From the NCBI GenBank assembly GCA_001695595.3, contig MBPM02000084.1, positions 248,001 through 312,000 on the forward strand: a stretch of 64,000 nucleotides of DNA, in the 5' to 3' direction. The notes under the pieces are model-generated. The model ran no database searches and was not told the origin of the DNA. It worked only from the letters and a program-made list of their open reading frames with translations. The first letter of the stretch is position 1, and each line of letters opens with the position of its first letter. Source of the DNA: Plasmopara viticola (taxonomy: Eukaryota > Oomycota > Peronosporomycetes > Peronosporales > Peronosporaceae). Below are positions 27,119 through 41,100 of the stretch, in pieces. Both the position numbers and the translations under genes were made by a program.

Positions 27119-30100
27119 CAACAAGGCGTATATTCTCTCTTGTGGAGTGCTAGGATAATGTACGGCCTTAGGTATGTCCTGTCTATCTTTCTAGATGTGT
27201 GCACACGCAATAGAGCCACAACAAAGCGTATATTTGCTCTTTGAAGTGCTGGAATGATGTACGGCAATAGATGCGTTCTCATTATCATTCTAGACGTGCG
27301 CAGATGAAATGGTGCCACAACAAAGCGTGATTCTCTCTTGTGGAGTGCTAGGAAAATGTACGGCCTTAGGTACGTCTTTTCTATCATTCTGGACAAGCGC
27401 AGACGGAACAGGGCCACAATAAAGCGTATAATTGTTCTTGTGAAGTACTGGGCTCATGTACGGCCATAGAAACGTCTTTCGTATCATTGTAGACGTGCGC
27501 AGACGCAATAGAGCCACAGCAATGCGTACATTCTATCTTGTGAAGTGCTGGGATGAGGACGGCCATAGATACGTATTTTCTATCCTTCTAGACGTTATCA
27601 GAAGCAAGAGAGCCACAACAAAGCGTGTATTCGCTCTTGTGAAGTGCTGAAATGATGAACGGTCATATCTACGTCCTTATTATCATTCTAGACGTGCGCA
27701 GAAGCAATAGAGCCACAACAAAGCGTATATTCGCTCTTGTGAAGTGATGGGATGATGTACGGCGATATATGTGTTCTCATTATCATTCTAGACGTGCGCA
27801 GACGCAATGGAGCCACAACAAAGCGTATATTCCCTCTTGTGGAGTGCTGGGAAAATGTACGGCCTTAGGTACGTCTTTTCTATCATTCTGGACGTGCGCA
27901 GACGCAATGGAGCTACAAGAAAGCGTATAATTGTTCTTGTGAAGTGCTGAGATCATGTACGGCCATAGATACGTTCTTTGTATCATTTTAGACGGGCGCA
28001 GACGCAATAGAGCCACAACAAAGCGTATATTCGCTCTTGTAAAGTGCTGGGACTATGAACGGCCATAGATACGTCATTTCTATTATTCTAGACGTGCGCA
28101 CACGCAATAGAGCCACAACAAGGCATATACCCGTTCTTTTGAAGTGCTGGAATGATGTACGGCGATGGATGCCTTCTCAATATCATTATAGACGTGCGCA
28201 GATGCAATGGTGCCACAACAAAGCGTATATTCTCTCTTGTGAAGTGCTGGGAAAATGTACGGTGTTAGGTACGTCTATCCTATCATTCTGGACAAGCGCA
28301 GACGGAATAGAGCCACAATAAAGCGTACATTCTCTCTTGTGGAGTGCTAGGAAAATGTACGGCCTTAGGTACGTCTTTTCTATCATTCTGGACAAGCGCA
28401 GACGGAACAGGGCCACAATAGAGCGTACAATTGCTCTTGTGAAGTACTGGGCTCATGCACGGCCATAGAAACGTCTTTTGTATCATTGTAGACGTGCGCA
28501 GACGCAATAGAGCCACAGCAATGCGTATATTCTATCTTGTGAAGTGCTGGGATGAGGACGGCCATAGATACGTATTTTCTATCCTTCTAGACGTTATCAG
28601 AAGCAAGAGAGCCACAACAAAGCGTGTATTCGCTCTTGTGAAGTGCTGAAATGATGAACGGTCATAGCTACGTCCTTATTATCATTCTAGACGTGCGCAG
28701 AAGCAATAGAGCCACAACAAAGCGTATATTCGCTCTTGTCAAGTGCCGGGACTATGAACGGCCATAGATACGTCCTCTCTATCATTCTAGACGTGCGCAC
28801 ACGCAATAGAGCCACAACAAAGCTTATATTCGCTTTTTTTGAAGTGCTGGGATGATGTACGGCGATAGATGCGTTCTCATTATCATTCTAGACGTGCGCA
28901 GATGCAATGGTGCCACAACAAAGCGTGATTCTCTCTTGTGGAGTGCTGGGAAAATGTACGGCCTTAGGTACGTCTTTTCTATCATTCTGGACAAGCGCAG
29001 ACGGAACAGGGCCACAATAAAGCGTATAATTGCTCTTGTGAAGTACTGGGCTCATGCACGGCCAAAGAAACGTCTTTTGTATCATTGTAGACGTGCGCAG
29101 ACGCAATAGAGCCACAGCAATGCGTATATTCTATCTTGTGAAGTGCTGGGATGAGGACGGCCATAGGTACGTATTTTCTATCCTTCTAGACGTGATCAGA
29201 AGCAAGAGAGCCACAACAAAGCATATATTCGCTCTTGTGAAGTGCTGAAATGATGACTGGTGATCGCTACGTCCTTATTATCATTCTGGACTTGTACAGA
29301 TGCAATAAAGCCATAACAAAGCGTATATTCGCTATTGTGAAGTGCTGAAATGATGACTGGTGATCGCTTCGTCCTTATTATCATTCTGGACTTGTACAGA
29401 TGCAATAAAACCACAACAAAGCGTATATTCGCTCTTGTGAAGTGCTGAGATGAAGTACGGCCAGAGATACGTCTTCTGTATCATTGTAGACGTGCGCAGA
29501 CGCAATAGAGCCACAACAAGGCGTATATTCTCTCTTGTGGAGTGCTAGGATAATGTACGGCCTTAGGTATGTCCTGTCTATCTTTCTAGATGTGCGCACA
29601 CGCAATAGAGCCACAACAAAGCGTATATTTGCTCTTTGAAGTGCTGGAATGATGTACGGCAATAGATGCGTTCTCATTATCATTCTAGACGTGCGCAGAT
29701 GAAATGGTGCCACAACAAAGCGTGATTCTCTCTTGTGGAGTGCTGGGAAAATGTACGGCCTTAGGTACGTCTTTTCTATCATTCTGGACAAGCGCAGACG
29801 GAACAGGGCCACAATAAAGCGTATAATTGCTCTTGTGAAGTACTGGGCTCATGTACGGCCATAGAAACGTCTTTCGTATCATTGTAGACGTGCGCAGACG
29901 CAATAGAGTCACAGCAATGCGTATATTCTATCTTGTGAAGTGCTGGGATGAGGACGGCCATAGATACGTATTTTCTATCCTTCTAGACGTTATCAAAAGC
30001 ATGAGAGCCACAACAAAGCGTGTATTCGCTCTTGTGAAGTGCTGAAATGATGAACGGTCATAGCTACGTCCTTATTATCATTCTAGACGTGCGCAGAAGC

Positions 30101-30700
30101 AATAGAGCCACAACAAAGCGTATATTCGCTCTTGTGAAGTGCTGGGATGATGTACGGCGATATATGTGTTCTCATTATAATTCTAGACGTGCGCAGACGC
30201 AATGGAGCCACAACAAAGCGTATATTCCCTCTTGTGGAGTGCTGGGAAAATGTACGGCCTTAGGTACGTCTTTTCTATCATTCTGGACGTGCGCAGACGC
30301 AATGGAGCTACAAGAAAGCGTATAATTGTTCTTGTGAAGTGCTGAGATCATGTATGGCCATAGATACGTTCTTTGTATCATTGTAGACGTTCGCAGACGC
30401 AATAGAGCCACAACAAAGCGTATATTCGCTCTTGTCAAGTGCTGGGACTATGAACGGCCATAGATACGTCATTTCTATTATTCTAGACGTGCGCACACGC
30501 AATAGAGGCATATACCCGTTCTTTTGAAGTGCTGGAATGATGTACGGCGATAGATGCCTTCTCAATTTCATTCTAGACGTGCGCAGATGCAATGGTGCCA
30601 CAACAAAGCGTATATTCTCTCTTGTGAAGTGCTGGGAAAATGTACGGTGTTAGGTACGTCTATCCTATCAGTCTGGACAAGCGCAGACGGAATAGAGCCA
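27100..30700 (+). repeat. 24-monomer duplication, offset ~2,395 bp
   Basis: About 27,100-28,300 and 29,500-30,700 share variant order at an offset of 2,395 bp. The offset falls by roughly 13 bp after a small deletion near 30,507 in the second copy, where 'caatagagg' runs directly into 'catatacccg'. Confidence 0.75.
29242..29441 (+). repeat. Single-monomer tandem doublet
   Basis: A second doublet of the 'gtgctgaaatgatgactgg' monomer, with starts at 29,242 and 29,342. Small differences between the copies ('gccataac', 'cgcttcg') show they are not an exact copy of the 26.1-kb pair. Confidence 0.85.
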
Positions 30701-31014
30701 CAATAAAGCGTACATTCTCTCTTGTAATATGCTGGGAAGATGTACGGCCTTAGGTACGTCTTTTCTATCTTTCTAGACGTGCGCAGGCGCAATGGAGCTG
30801 CAAGAAAGCGTATAATTGCTCTTGTGAAGTGCTGGGATCATGTACGGCCATAGAAACGTATTTTGTATCATTGTAGACGTGCGCAGACGCAATAGAGCCA
30901 CAGCAATGCGTATATTCTATCTTGTGAAGTGCTGGGATGAGGACGGCCATAAATACGTATTTTCTATCCTTCTAGACGTTATCATAGCAAGAGAGCCACA
31001 ACAAAGCGTGTATT

Positions 31015-34000
31015 CGCTCTTGTGAAGTGCTGAAATGATGAACGGTCATAGCTACGTCCTTATTATCATTCTAGACGTGCGCAGAAGCAATAGAGCCACA
31101 ACAAAGCGTATATTCGCTCTTGTCAAGTGCCGGGACTATGAACGGCCATAGATACGTCCTCTCTATCATTCTAGACGTGCGCACACGCAATAGAGCCACA
31201 ACAAAGCGTATATTCGCTTTTTTGAAGTGCTGGGATGATGTACGGCGATAGATGCGTTCTCATTATCATTCTAGACGTGCGCAGATGCAATGGTGCCACA
31301 ACAAAGCGTGATTCTCTCTTGTGGAGTGCTGGGAAAATGTACGGCCTTAGGTACGTCTTTTCTATCATTCTGGACAAGCGCAGACGGAACAGGGCCACAA
31401 TAAAGCGTATAATTGCTCTTGTGAAGTACTGGGCTCATGCACGGCCATAGAAACGTCTTTTGTATCATTGTAGACGTGCGCAGACGCAATAGAGCCACAG
31501 CAATGCGTATATTCTATCTTGTGAAGTGCTGGGATGAGGACGGCCATAGATACGTATTTTCTATCCTTCTAGACGTTATCAGAAGCAAGAAAGCCACAAC
31601 AAAGCGTGCATTCGCTCTTGTGAAGTGCTGAAATGATGAACGGTCATAGCTACGTCCTTATTATCATTCTAGACGTGCGCAGAAGCAATAGAGCCACAAC
31701 AAAGCGTATATTCGCTCTTGTCAAGTGCTGGGACTATGAACGGCCATAGATACGTCCTCTCTATCATTCTAGACGTGCGCACACGCAATAGAGCCACAAC
31801 AAAGCGTATATTCGCTTTTTTGAAGTGCTGGGATGATGTACGGCGATAGATGTGTTCTCATTATCATTATAGACGTGCTCAGATGCAATGGTGCCACAAC
31901 AAAGCGTATATTCTCTCTTGTGGAGTGCTGGGAAAATGTACGGCCTTAGGTACGTCTTTTCTATCATTCTGGACAAGCGCAAACGGAATAGGGCCACAAA
32001 AAAAGCGTATAACTGCTCTTGTGAAGTGCTGGGATCATGTATGGCCATAGATACGTCCTTATTTTCATTCTAGACTTGCAGAGATGCAATAAAGCCACCA
32101 AAAAGCGTAAATTTGCTCTTTTGAAGTGTTGAGATGATTTACGGCAGTAGATACGTCCTTTCTATCATTTTAGACGTGCGCAGAAGCAATAGAGCTACAA
32201 CAAAGCGTATATTCGCTCTTGTGAAATGCTGGGACTTTAAACGGCCACAGATACGTCCTTTCTATCATTCTGGACGTGATCAGAAGCAAGAGAGCCACAA
32301 CAAAGCATATATTCGCTCTTGTGAAGTGCTGAAATGATGACTGGTGATCGCTACGTCCTTATTATCATTCTGGACTTGCACAGATGCAATAAAGCCACAA
32401 CAAAGCGTATATTCGCTCTTGTGAAGTGCTGGGATGAAGTACGGCTAGAGATACGTCTTCTGTATCATTGTAGACGTGCGCAGACGCAATAGAGCCACAA
32501 CAAAGCGTATATTCTCTCTTGTGGAGTGCTAGGATAATGTACGGACTTAGGTATGTCCTGTCTATCTTTCAAGATGTGCGCACACGCAATAGAGCCACAA
32601 CAAAGCGTATATTTGCTCTTTTGAAGTGCTGGAATGATGTACGGCAAAAGATGCGTTCTCATTATCATTCTAGACGTGCGCAGATGCAATGGTGCCACAA
32701 CAAAGCGTCATTCTCTCTTGTGGAGTGCTGGAAAAATGTACGGCCTTAGGTACGTCTTTTCTATCATTCTGGACAAGCGCAGACGGAACAGGCCACAATA
32801 AAGCGTATAATTGCTCTTGTGAAGTACTGGGCTCATGCACGGCCATAGAAACGTCTTTTGTATCATTGTAGACGTGCGCAGACGCAATAGATCCACAGCA
32901 ATGCGTATATTCTATCTTGTGAAGTGCTGGGATGAGGACGGCCATAGATACGTATTTTCTATCCTTCTAGACGTTATCAGAAGCAAGAAAGCCACAACAA
33001 AGCGTGCATTCGCTCTTGTGAAGTGCTGAAATGATGAACGGTCATAGCTACGTCCTTATTATCATTCTAGACGTGCGCAGAAGCAATAGAGCCACAACAA
33101 AGCGTATATTCGCTCTTGTCAAGTGCTGGGACTATGAACGGCCATAGATACGTCCTCTCTATCATTCTAGACGTGCGCACACGCAATAGAGCCACAACAA
33201 AGCGTATATTCGCTTTTTTGAAGTGCTGGGATGATGTACGGCGATAGATGTGTTCTCATTATCATTCTAGACGTGCGCAGATGCAATGGTGCCACAACAA
33301 AGCGTGATTCTCTCTTGTGGAGTGCTGGGAAAATGTACGGCCTTAGGTACGTCTTTTCTATCATTCTGGACAAGCGCAGACGGAACAGGGCCACAATAAA
33401 GCGTATAATTGCTCTTGTGAAGTACTGGGCTCATGCACGGCCAAAGAAACGTCTTTTGTATCATTGTAGACGTGCGCAGACGCAATAGAGCCACAGCAAT
33501 GCGTATATTCTATCTTGTGAAGTGCTGGGATGAGGACGGCCATAGATACGTATTTTCTATCCTTCTAGACGTTATCAGAAGCAAGAAAGCCACAACAAAG
33601 CGTGTATTTGCTCTTGTGAAGTGCTGAAATGATGAACGGTCATAGCTACGTCCTTATTATCATTCTAGACGTGCGCAGAAGCAATAGAGCCACAACAAAG
33701 TGTATATTCGCTCTTGTCAAGTGCTGGGACTATGAACGGCCATAGATACGTCCTCTCTAACATTCTAGACGTGCGCACACGCAATAGAGCCACAACAAAG
33801 CGTATATTCGCTTTTTTGAAGTGCTGGGATGATGTACGGCGATAGATGTGTTCTCATTATCATTATAGACGTGCTCAGATGCAATGGTGCCACAACAAAG
33901 CGTATATTCTCTCTTGTGGAGTGCTGGGAAAATGTACGGCCTTAGGTACGTCTTTTCTATCATTCTGGACAAGCGCAAACGGAATAGGGCCACAATAAAA

Positions 34001-36180
34001 GCGTATAACTGCTCTTGTGAAGTGCTGGATCATGTATGGCCATAGATACGTCCTTATTTTCATTCTAGACTTGCAGAGATGCAATAAAGCCACAAAAAAG
34101 CGTAAATTTGCTCTTTTAAAGTGTTGAGATGATTTACGGCAGTAGATACGTCCTTTCTATCATTTTAGACGTGCGCAGAAGCAATAGAGCCACAACAAAG
34201 CGTATATTCGCTCTTGTGAAATGCTGGGACTTTAAACGGCCACAGATACGTCCTTTCTATCATTCTGGACGTGATCAGAAGCAAGAGAGCCACAACAAAG
34301 CATATATTCGCTCTTGTGAAGTGCTGAAATGATGACTGGTGATCGCTACGTCCTTATTATCATTCTGGACTTGCACAGATGCAATAAAGCCACAACAAAG
34401 CGTATATTCGCTCTTGTGAAGTGCTGGGATGAAGTACGGCTAGAGATACGTCTTCTGTATCATTGTAGACGTGCGCAGACGCAATAGAGCCACAACAAAG
34501 CGTATATTCTCTCTTGTGGAGTGCTAGGATAATGTACGGACTTGGGTATGTCCTGTCTATCTTTCAAGATGTGCGCACACGCAATAGAGCCACAACAAAG
34601 CGTATATTTACTCTTTTGAAGTGCTGGGATGATGTACGGCAATAGATGCGTTCTCATTATCATTCTAGACGTGCGCAGATGCAATGGTGCCACAACAAAG
34701 CGTGATTCTCTCTTGTGGAGTGCTGGGAAAATGTACGGCCTTAGGTACGTCTTTTCTATCATTCTGGACAAGCGCAGACGGAACAGGGCCACAATAAAGC
34801 GTATAATTGTTCTTGTGAAGAACTGGGATCATGTACGGCCATAGAAACGTCTTTTGTATCATTGTAGACGTGCGCAGACGCAATAGAGCCACAGCAATGC
34901 GTATATTCTATCTTGTGAAGTGCTGGGATGAGGACGGCCATAGATACGTATTTTCTATCCTTCTAGACGTTATCATAGCAAGAGAGCCACAACAAAGCGT
35001 GTATTCGCTCTTGTGAAGTGCTGAAATGATGAACGGTCATAGCTACGTCCTTATTATCATTCTAGACGTGCGCAGAAGCAATAGAGCCACAACAAAGCGT
35101 ATATTCGCTCTTGTCAAGTGCTGGGACTATGAACGGCCATAGATACGTCCTCTCTATCATTCTAGACGTGCGCACACGCAATAGAGCCACAACAAAGCGT
35201 ATATTCGCTTTTTGAAGTGCTGGGATGATGTACGGCGATAGATGTGTTCTCATTATCATTCTAGACGTGCGCAGATGCAATGGTGCCACAACAAAGCGTA
35301 TATTTGCTTCGTGAAGTGCTAGGAAAATGCACGGCCTTAGGTACGTCTTTTCTATCATTCTGGACAAGCGCAAACGGAATAGGGCACAATAAAAGCGTAT
35401 AACTGCTCTTGTGAAGTGCTGGGATCATGTATGGCCATAGATACGTCCTTATTTTCATTCTAGACTTGCAGAGATGCAATAAAGCCACAAAAAAGCGTAA
35501 ATTTGCTCTTTTAAAGTGTTGAGATGATTTACGGCAGTAGATACGTCCTTTCTATCATTTTAGACGTGCGCAGAAGCAATAGAGCCACAACAAAGCGTAT
35601 ATTCGCTCTTGTGAAATGCTGGGACTTTAAACGGCCACAGATACGTCCTTTCTATCATTCTGGACGTGATCAGAAGCAAGAGAGCCACAACAAAGCATAT
35701 ATTCGCTCTTGTGAAGTGCTGAAATGATGACTGGTGATCGCTACGTCCTTATTATCATTCTGGACTTGCACAGATGCAATAAAGCCACAACAAAGCGTAT
35801 ATTCGCTCTTGTGAAGTGCTGGGATGAAGTACGGCTAGAGATACGTCTTCTGTATCATTGTAGACGTGCGCAGACGCAATAGAGCCACAACAAAGCGTAT
35901 ATTCTCTCTTGTGGAGTGCTAGGATAATGTACGGACTTGGGTATGTCCTGTCTATCTTTCAAGATGTGCGCACACGCAATAGAGCCACAACAAAGCGTAT
36001 ATTTACTCTTTTGAAGTGCTGGGATGATGTACGGCAATAGATGCGTTCTCATTATCATTCTAGACGTGCGCAGATGCAATGGTGCCACAACAAAGCGTGA
36101 TTCTCTCTTGTGGAGTGCTGGGAAAATGTACGGCCTTAGGTACGTCTTTTCTATCATTCTGGACAAGCGCAAACGGAATA
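31015..36180 (+). repeat. Nested 20- and 14-monomer repeats (1,995 and 1,395 bp)
   Basis: A block with the 'actttaaacggccacagatacg' monomer lies near 32.13-32.70 kb, 34.13-34.88 kb and 35.52-36.18 kb. The first interval is 1,995 bp and the second 1,395 bp. The two periods differ by exactly six monomers, so the shorter unit is most simply the longer one minus a six-monomer cassette. Confidence 0.8.
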
Positions 36181-36689
36181 GGGCCACAATAAAAGCGTAT
36201 GACTGCTCTTGTGAAGTGCTGGGATCATGTATGGCCATAGATACGACCTTATTTTCATTCTAGACTTGCAGAGATGCAATAAAGCCACAAAAAAGCGTAA
36301 ATTTGCTCTTTTAAAGTGTTGAGATGATTTACGGCAGCAGATACGTCCTTCCTATCCTTCTAGACGAGCGCAGACGCAAAAGAGCCACAACAAAGCGTAT
36401 ATTCGCTCTTTTGAAGTGCTGGGATGATGTACGGCGATAGATGCGTTCTTATTATCATTCTAGACAAGCGCAGACGCAATGGAGCCACAACAAAGCGTAT
36501 TTCCTCTCTTGTGGAGCGCTGGGAAAATTTACGGCCTTAGGTACGTCTTTTCTAACATTCTGGACGTGCGCGGACGCAATGGAGCAACAAGAAAGAGTAT
36601 AAATGCTCTTGTGAAGTGCTGAGATCATGTACGGCCATAGATACGTCCTTTGTATCATTTTAGACGTGCGCAGACGCAATAGAGCCACA

Positions 36690-38120
36690 ACAAAGCGTGT
36701 ATTTGCTCTTGTGAAGTGCTAATTTGATGAACTGTCATAGCTAGGTCCTTATTATTATTCTATACTTGAGCAGAAGCAATAGAACCACAACAAAGCGTAT
36801 ATTCGCTTTTGTAAAGTGCTGAGAAGATGAACTGCCTAGCTACGTCCTTATTATCATTCTAGTCTTGCGCAGATGCAATAGAGCCACAACAAAGCGTATT
36901 TTTTCTCTTGTGAAGTGCTGGGATGATGAACGGCATAGATACGTCCTTTCTATATTTGTAGACGTGCGCAGACGCAATAGAGTCAAAAAAAAGTGTATAG
37001 TCGCTCTTTTGTAGTGCTGGGATGATGTCCAGCCTTATGTACGTCTTTTCTATCATTCTAGACATGCGCAGAAGCAATTAAGCCACAATAAAGCGTATAT
37101 TTGCTCTTGCAAAGTGCTGGGAAGATGTACGGCCATAGATACTTTTATAACATTATAGACGAACGCAGAAGCAATAGAGCCATAACAAAGCGTATATTAT
37201 CTCTGGGATGATGTACGGCCATAAATACGTTCTCATTCCATTCTAGACGTGCGCAGACGCAATAGAGCTACAATACAGCCTATTTTCTCTCTTGTAAAGT
37301 GCTGGGAAGATGTACGGCTTTAGGTACGTCTTTTCTAGCATTCTAGACATGCGCAGACGCAATAGAGCTACAAGAAAGCGTATATTCGCTCTTGTGAAGT
37401 GCTGAGTTGATGTGCGGCAGTAGATACGTCCATCCTATCCTTCTAGACGTGCGCAGACTCAATAGAGCCTCAACAAAGCGTATGTTCTTTTTTGTGAACT
37501 GCTGGGAAGATGTACGGCCAGAGATACGTTCTTCCTATCATTGTAGACGTGTGCAGACGCAATAAAGCACAAATAAAGCGTATATTCGTTATTGTGAAGT
37601 GCTGAAATGATGAACGGTCATAGCTACGTCCTTATTATCATTCTAGACGTGCGCAGAAGCAATAGAGCCACAACAAAGCGTATATTCGCTCTTGTCAAGT
37701 GCTGGGACTATGAACGGCCATAGATACGTCCTCTCTATCATTCTAGACGTGCGCACACGCAATAGAGCCACAACAAAGCGTATATTCGCTTTTTTGAAGT
37801 GCTGGGATGATGTACGGCGATAGATGTGTTCTCATTATCATTCTAGACGTGCTCAGATGCAATGGTGCCACAACAAAGCGTATATTCTCTCTTGTGGAGT
37901 GCTGGAAAAATGTGCGGCCTTAGGTACGTCTTTTCTATCATTCTGGACAGAAGCAGACGGAATTGAGCCACAATAAAGCGTATATTCGCTCTTGTAAAGT
38001 GCTGGGAAGATGTACGGCCTTAGGTACGTCTTTTCTATCAGTCTGGACAGAAGCAGACGGAATAGAGCCACAATAAAGCGTATAATTGCTCTTGTGAACT
38101 GCTGGGATCATATACGGCCA
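36690..38120 (+). repeat. Transition zone between satellite subfamilies
   Basis: Left of this zone monomers belong to tight higher-order families. Right of it the typical monomer has GACATGCGCAG instead of GACGTGCGCAG and often 'acagtcttaggtacg' or 'acagccttaggtacg' in place of 'acggccttaggtacg'. Inside the zone both styles mix, individual monomers carry many private changes, and no clear local period is visible. Confidence 0.65.
36950..37600 (+). repeat. Block with a rare shortened monomer, copy 2
   Basis: Second copy of the 23.9-25.0-kb block, with the same 'aacattatagacgaacgc' variant, the same shortened monomer at about 37,195-37,207 and the same 'gcaataaagcacaaataaag' variant. It sits at the right edge of the homogenised domain. 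Confidence 0.75.
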
Positions 38121-41100
38121 TAGATACGTCCTTATTATATTTCTATAGATACGTCCTTTCTTTCATTGTACACGTGTGCAGACGCAAAAGAGCCACAACA
38201 AAGCGTATAATTGCTCATTTGATGTGTTGGGATCACGTTCGGCCATAGATACGTCCTTTCTTTCTTTGTAGACGTGTGCAGACGCAATAAAGCACAACAA
38301 AGCGTATATTCTCTTTTTTTGAAGTGCTGGGATGATGTACACCTTAGGTACGTCATCTGCATTATTCTAGACATGCGCAACGGCAATAGAGCCACAAAAA
38401 AGCGTATATTCGCTCTTGTGAAGTGCTAGGATAATGAAAGGTCATAGATGCGTCCTTGTTATCATTTTAGACTTACACAGACGCAATAGAGCCACAACAA
38501 AGCAAATATTCGCTCTTTTGAAGTGCTGAGATCATGTACGACCATAGATACGTCATTTCTTTCATTGTAGACGTGTGCAGACGCAATAGAGCCACAACAA
38601 AGCGTATACTCGCTCTATTGAAGATCTGGGAAGATGTATAGTCTTAGATACGTCCTTTCTATCATTCTAGACATGCGCAGGCACAATAGAGCCACAACAG
38701 AGCGTTTATTTGCCCTTTGGAAGTGCTGGGAAGATGTACAGTCTTAGGTACGTCCTTTCTATCATTCTAGACATGCGCAGACACAGTAGAGGCACAACAA
38801 ATCGTTTATTCGCTCTTTTGAAGTCTGGGAAGATGTACAGTCTTAGGTACGTCCTTACTATCATTTTAGACATGCGCAGACACAATAGAGCCACAACAGA
38901 GCATATAATTGCTCTTTGGAAGTGCTGGAACGATGTACGATCTTAGGTACGTCTTTTCTATCATTCTAGACATGCGCAGACGCAATAGAGCCACAATAAA
39001 GCGTATATTTTCTCTTTGAAATGCTGGGATAATGTACAGCCTTAGGTACGTCATCTATATCATTCTAGACATGCGCAGCTGCAATAGAGCCACAATAAGG
39101 CGTATATTCGCTTTTGTGAAGTGCTGGGATGATGAACGGTCATATATGCGTCCTTATTATCATTCTAGACTTACACAGACGCAATAGAGCCACAACAAAG
39201 CGTATATTCGCTCTTTTGAAGTGCTGAGAAGATGTTCGACCATAGCTTCGTCCTAACTATCATTATAGACGTGCGCAGAAGCAATAGAGCCACAACAAAG
39301 CGTATATTTGCTCATTTGAAGTGCTGGGAAGATGTACAGCCTTAGGTACGACCGTTCTATTATTCTATACATGCGCAGACGTAATAGAGCGACAACAAAG
39401 CGTATATTCTCTCTTGTGAAGCGTTGAGATCACGTACGGCCATAGATACGTCCTTTCTTTCTTTGTAGACGTGTGCAGACGCGATAGAGCCACAACAAAG
39501 CGTATATTTGCTCTTTGGAAGTGTTGGGATAATATACGGTCATAGAACCGTTCTTTCTATCATCCTAGACGTGCGCAGACGCAATTGAGCCACAACAAAG
39601 CGTGTCTTTGTTCTTTCGATCTGTTGGGATGATGTACGGTCATAAATACGTTCTTTCTATCATTCTAAACGTGCGCAGATGCAATGGGACATCAATAAAG
39701 CGTTTATTCGCTCTAGTGAAGTGCTGGGAAGATGTACGACCATAGATACGTCCTTTTTATCATTAAAGATGTGCGCAGACGCAATAGAGCCAGAACAAAG
39801 CCTATATTCGCTCTTTGAAGTGTTGGAATGATCAACGACCATAAATATGACCTTTCTATCAATATAGACGTGCGCAAAAGCAAAAGAGCCACAACAAAGC
39901 GTATATTTGCATTTTTGAAGTGCTGGTATGATGTACAGTCTTAGGTACGTCCTTGATATCTTTCTAGACATGCGTAGACACAAAAGAGCCACAACAAAGC
40001 GTATATTTGCTCTTTTGAAGCGCTGGGAAAATGTACGTCTTTATGTACGCCTTTTTTATCATTCAAGACGTGCGCAGACGCAATAGAGTCTCGACAAAGC
40101 GTATAATGGCTCTTGTGAAGTGCTGACATCACGTACGGCCATAGATACGTCCTTTCTTTCATTGTACACGTGTGCAGACGCAAAAGAGCCACAACAAAGC
40201 GTATAATTGCTCATTTGATGTGTTGGGATCACGTTCGGCCATAGATACGTCCTTTCTTTCTTTGTAGACGTGTGCAGACGCAATAAAGCACAACAAAGCG
40301 TATATTCTCTTTTTTTGAAGTGCTGGGATGATGTACACCTTAGGTACGTCATCTGCATTATTCTAGACATGCGCAACGGCAATAGAGCCACAAAAAAGCG
40401 TATATTCGCTCTTGTGAAGTGCTAGGATAATGAAAGGTCATAGATGCGTCCTTGTTATCATTTTAGACTTACACAGACGCAATAGAGCCACAACAAAGCG
40501 TATATTCGCTCTTTTAAAGTGCTGGGAAGATGTAAAGCCTAAGGTACGTCCTTAATATCTTTCTAGACATGCGTAGAAGCAACAGAGCCACACCAAAGCG
40601 TCTCTTTGCTCTATTGAAGTGCTGGGAAGATGTACAGCCTTAGGTGCGTCCTCCATGTCTTTCTAGACATGCGTAGACACAATAGAGCCACAACAAAGCG
40701 TATATTCTCTCTTGTGAAGTGCTGGGAAGATGTACATCTTTATGCACGCCTTTTTGATCATTCTAGATGTGCGCAGATGCAATAGAGCCACAACAAATCG
40801 TATATTTGCTCTTTTGAAGTACTGAGATCATGTACGGCAGTAGACACGTCCTTTTCTTCATTAAAGTCGTGCGCAGAAGCAATAGAGCCACAACAAAGCG
40901 TATATTTGCTCTTTTGAAGTGCTGGAAAGATGTACAGCCTTAGGTACGACCTTTCTATCATTCTATACATGCGCAGACGTAATAGAGCGACAACAAAGCG
41001 TATATTCTCTCTTGTGAAGTGTTGAGATCACGTACGGCCATAGATTCGTCCTTTCTTTCTTTGTAGACGTGTGCAGACGCGATAGAGCCACAACAAAGCG

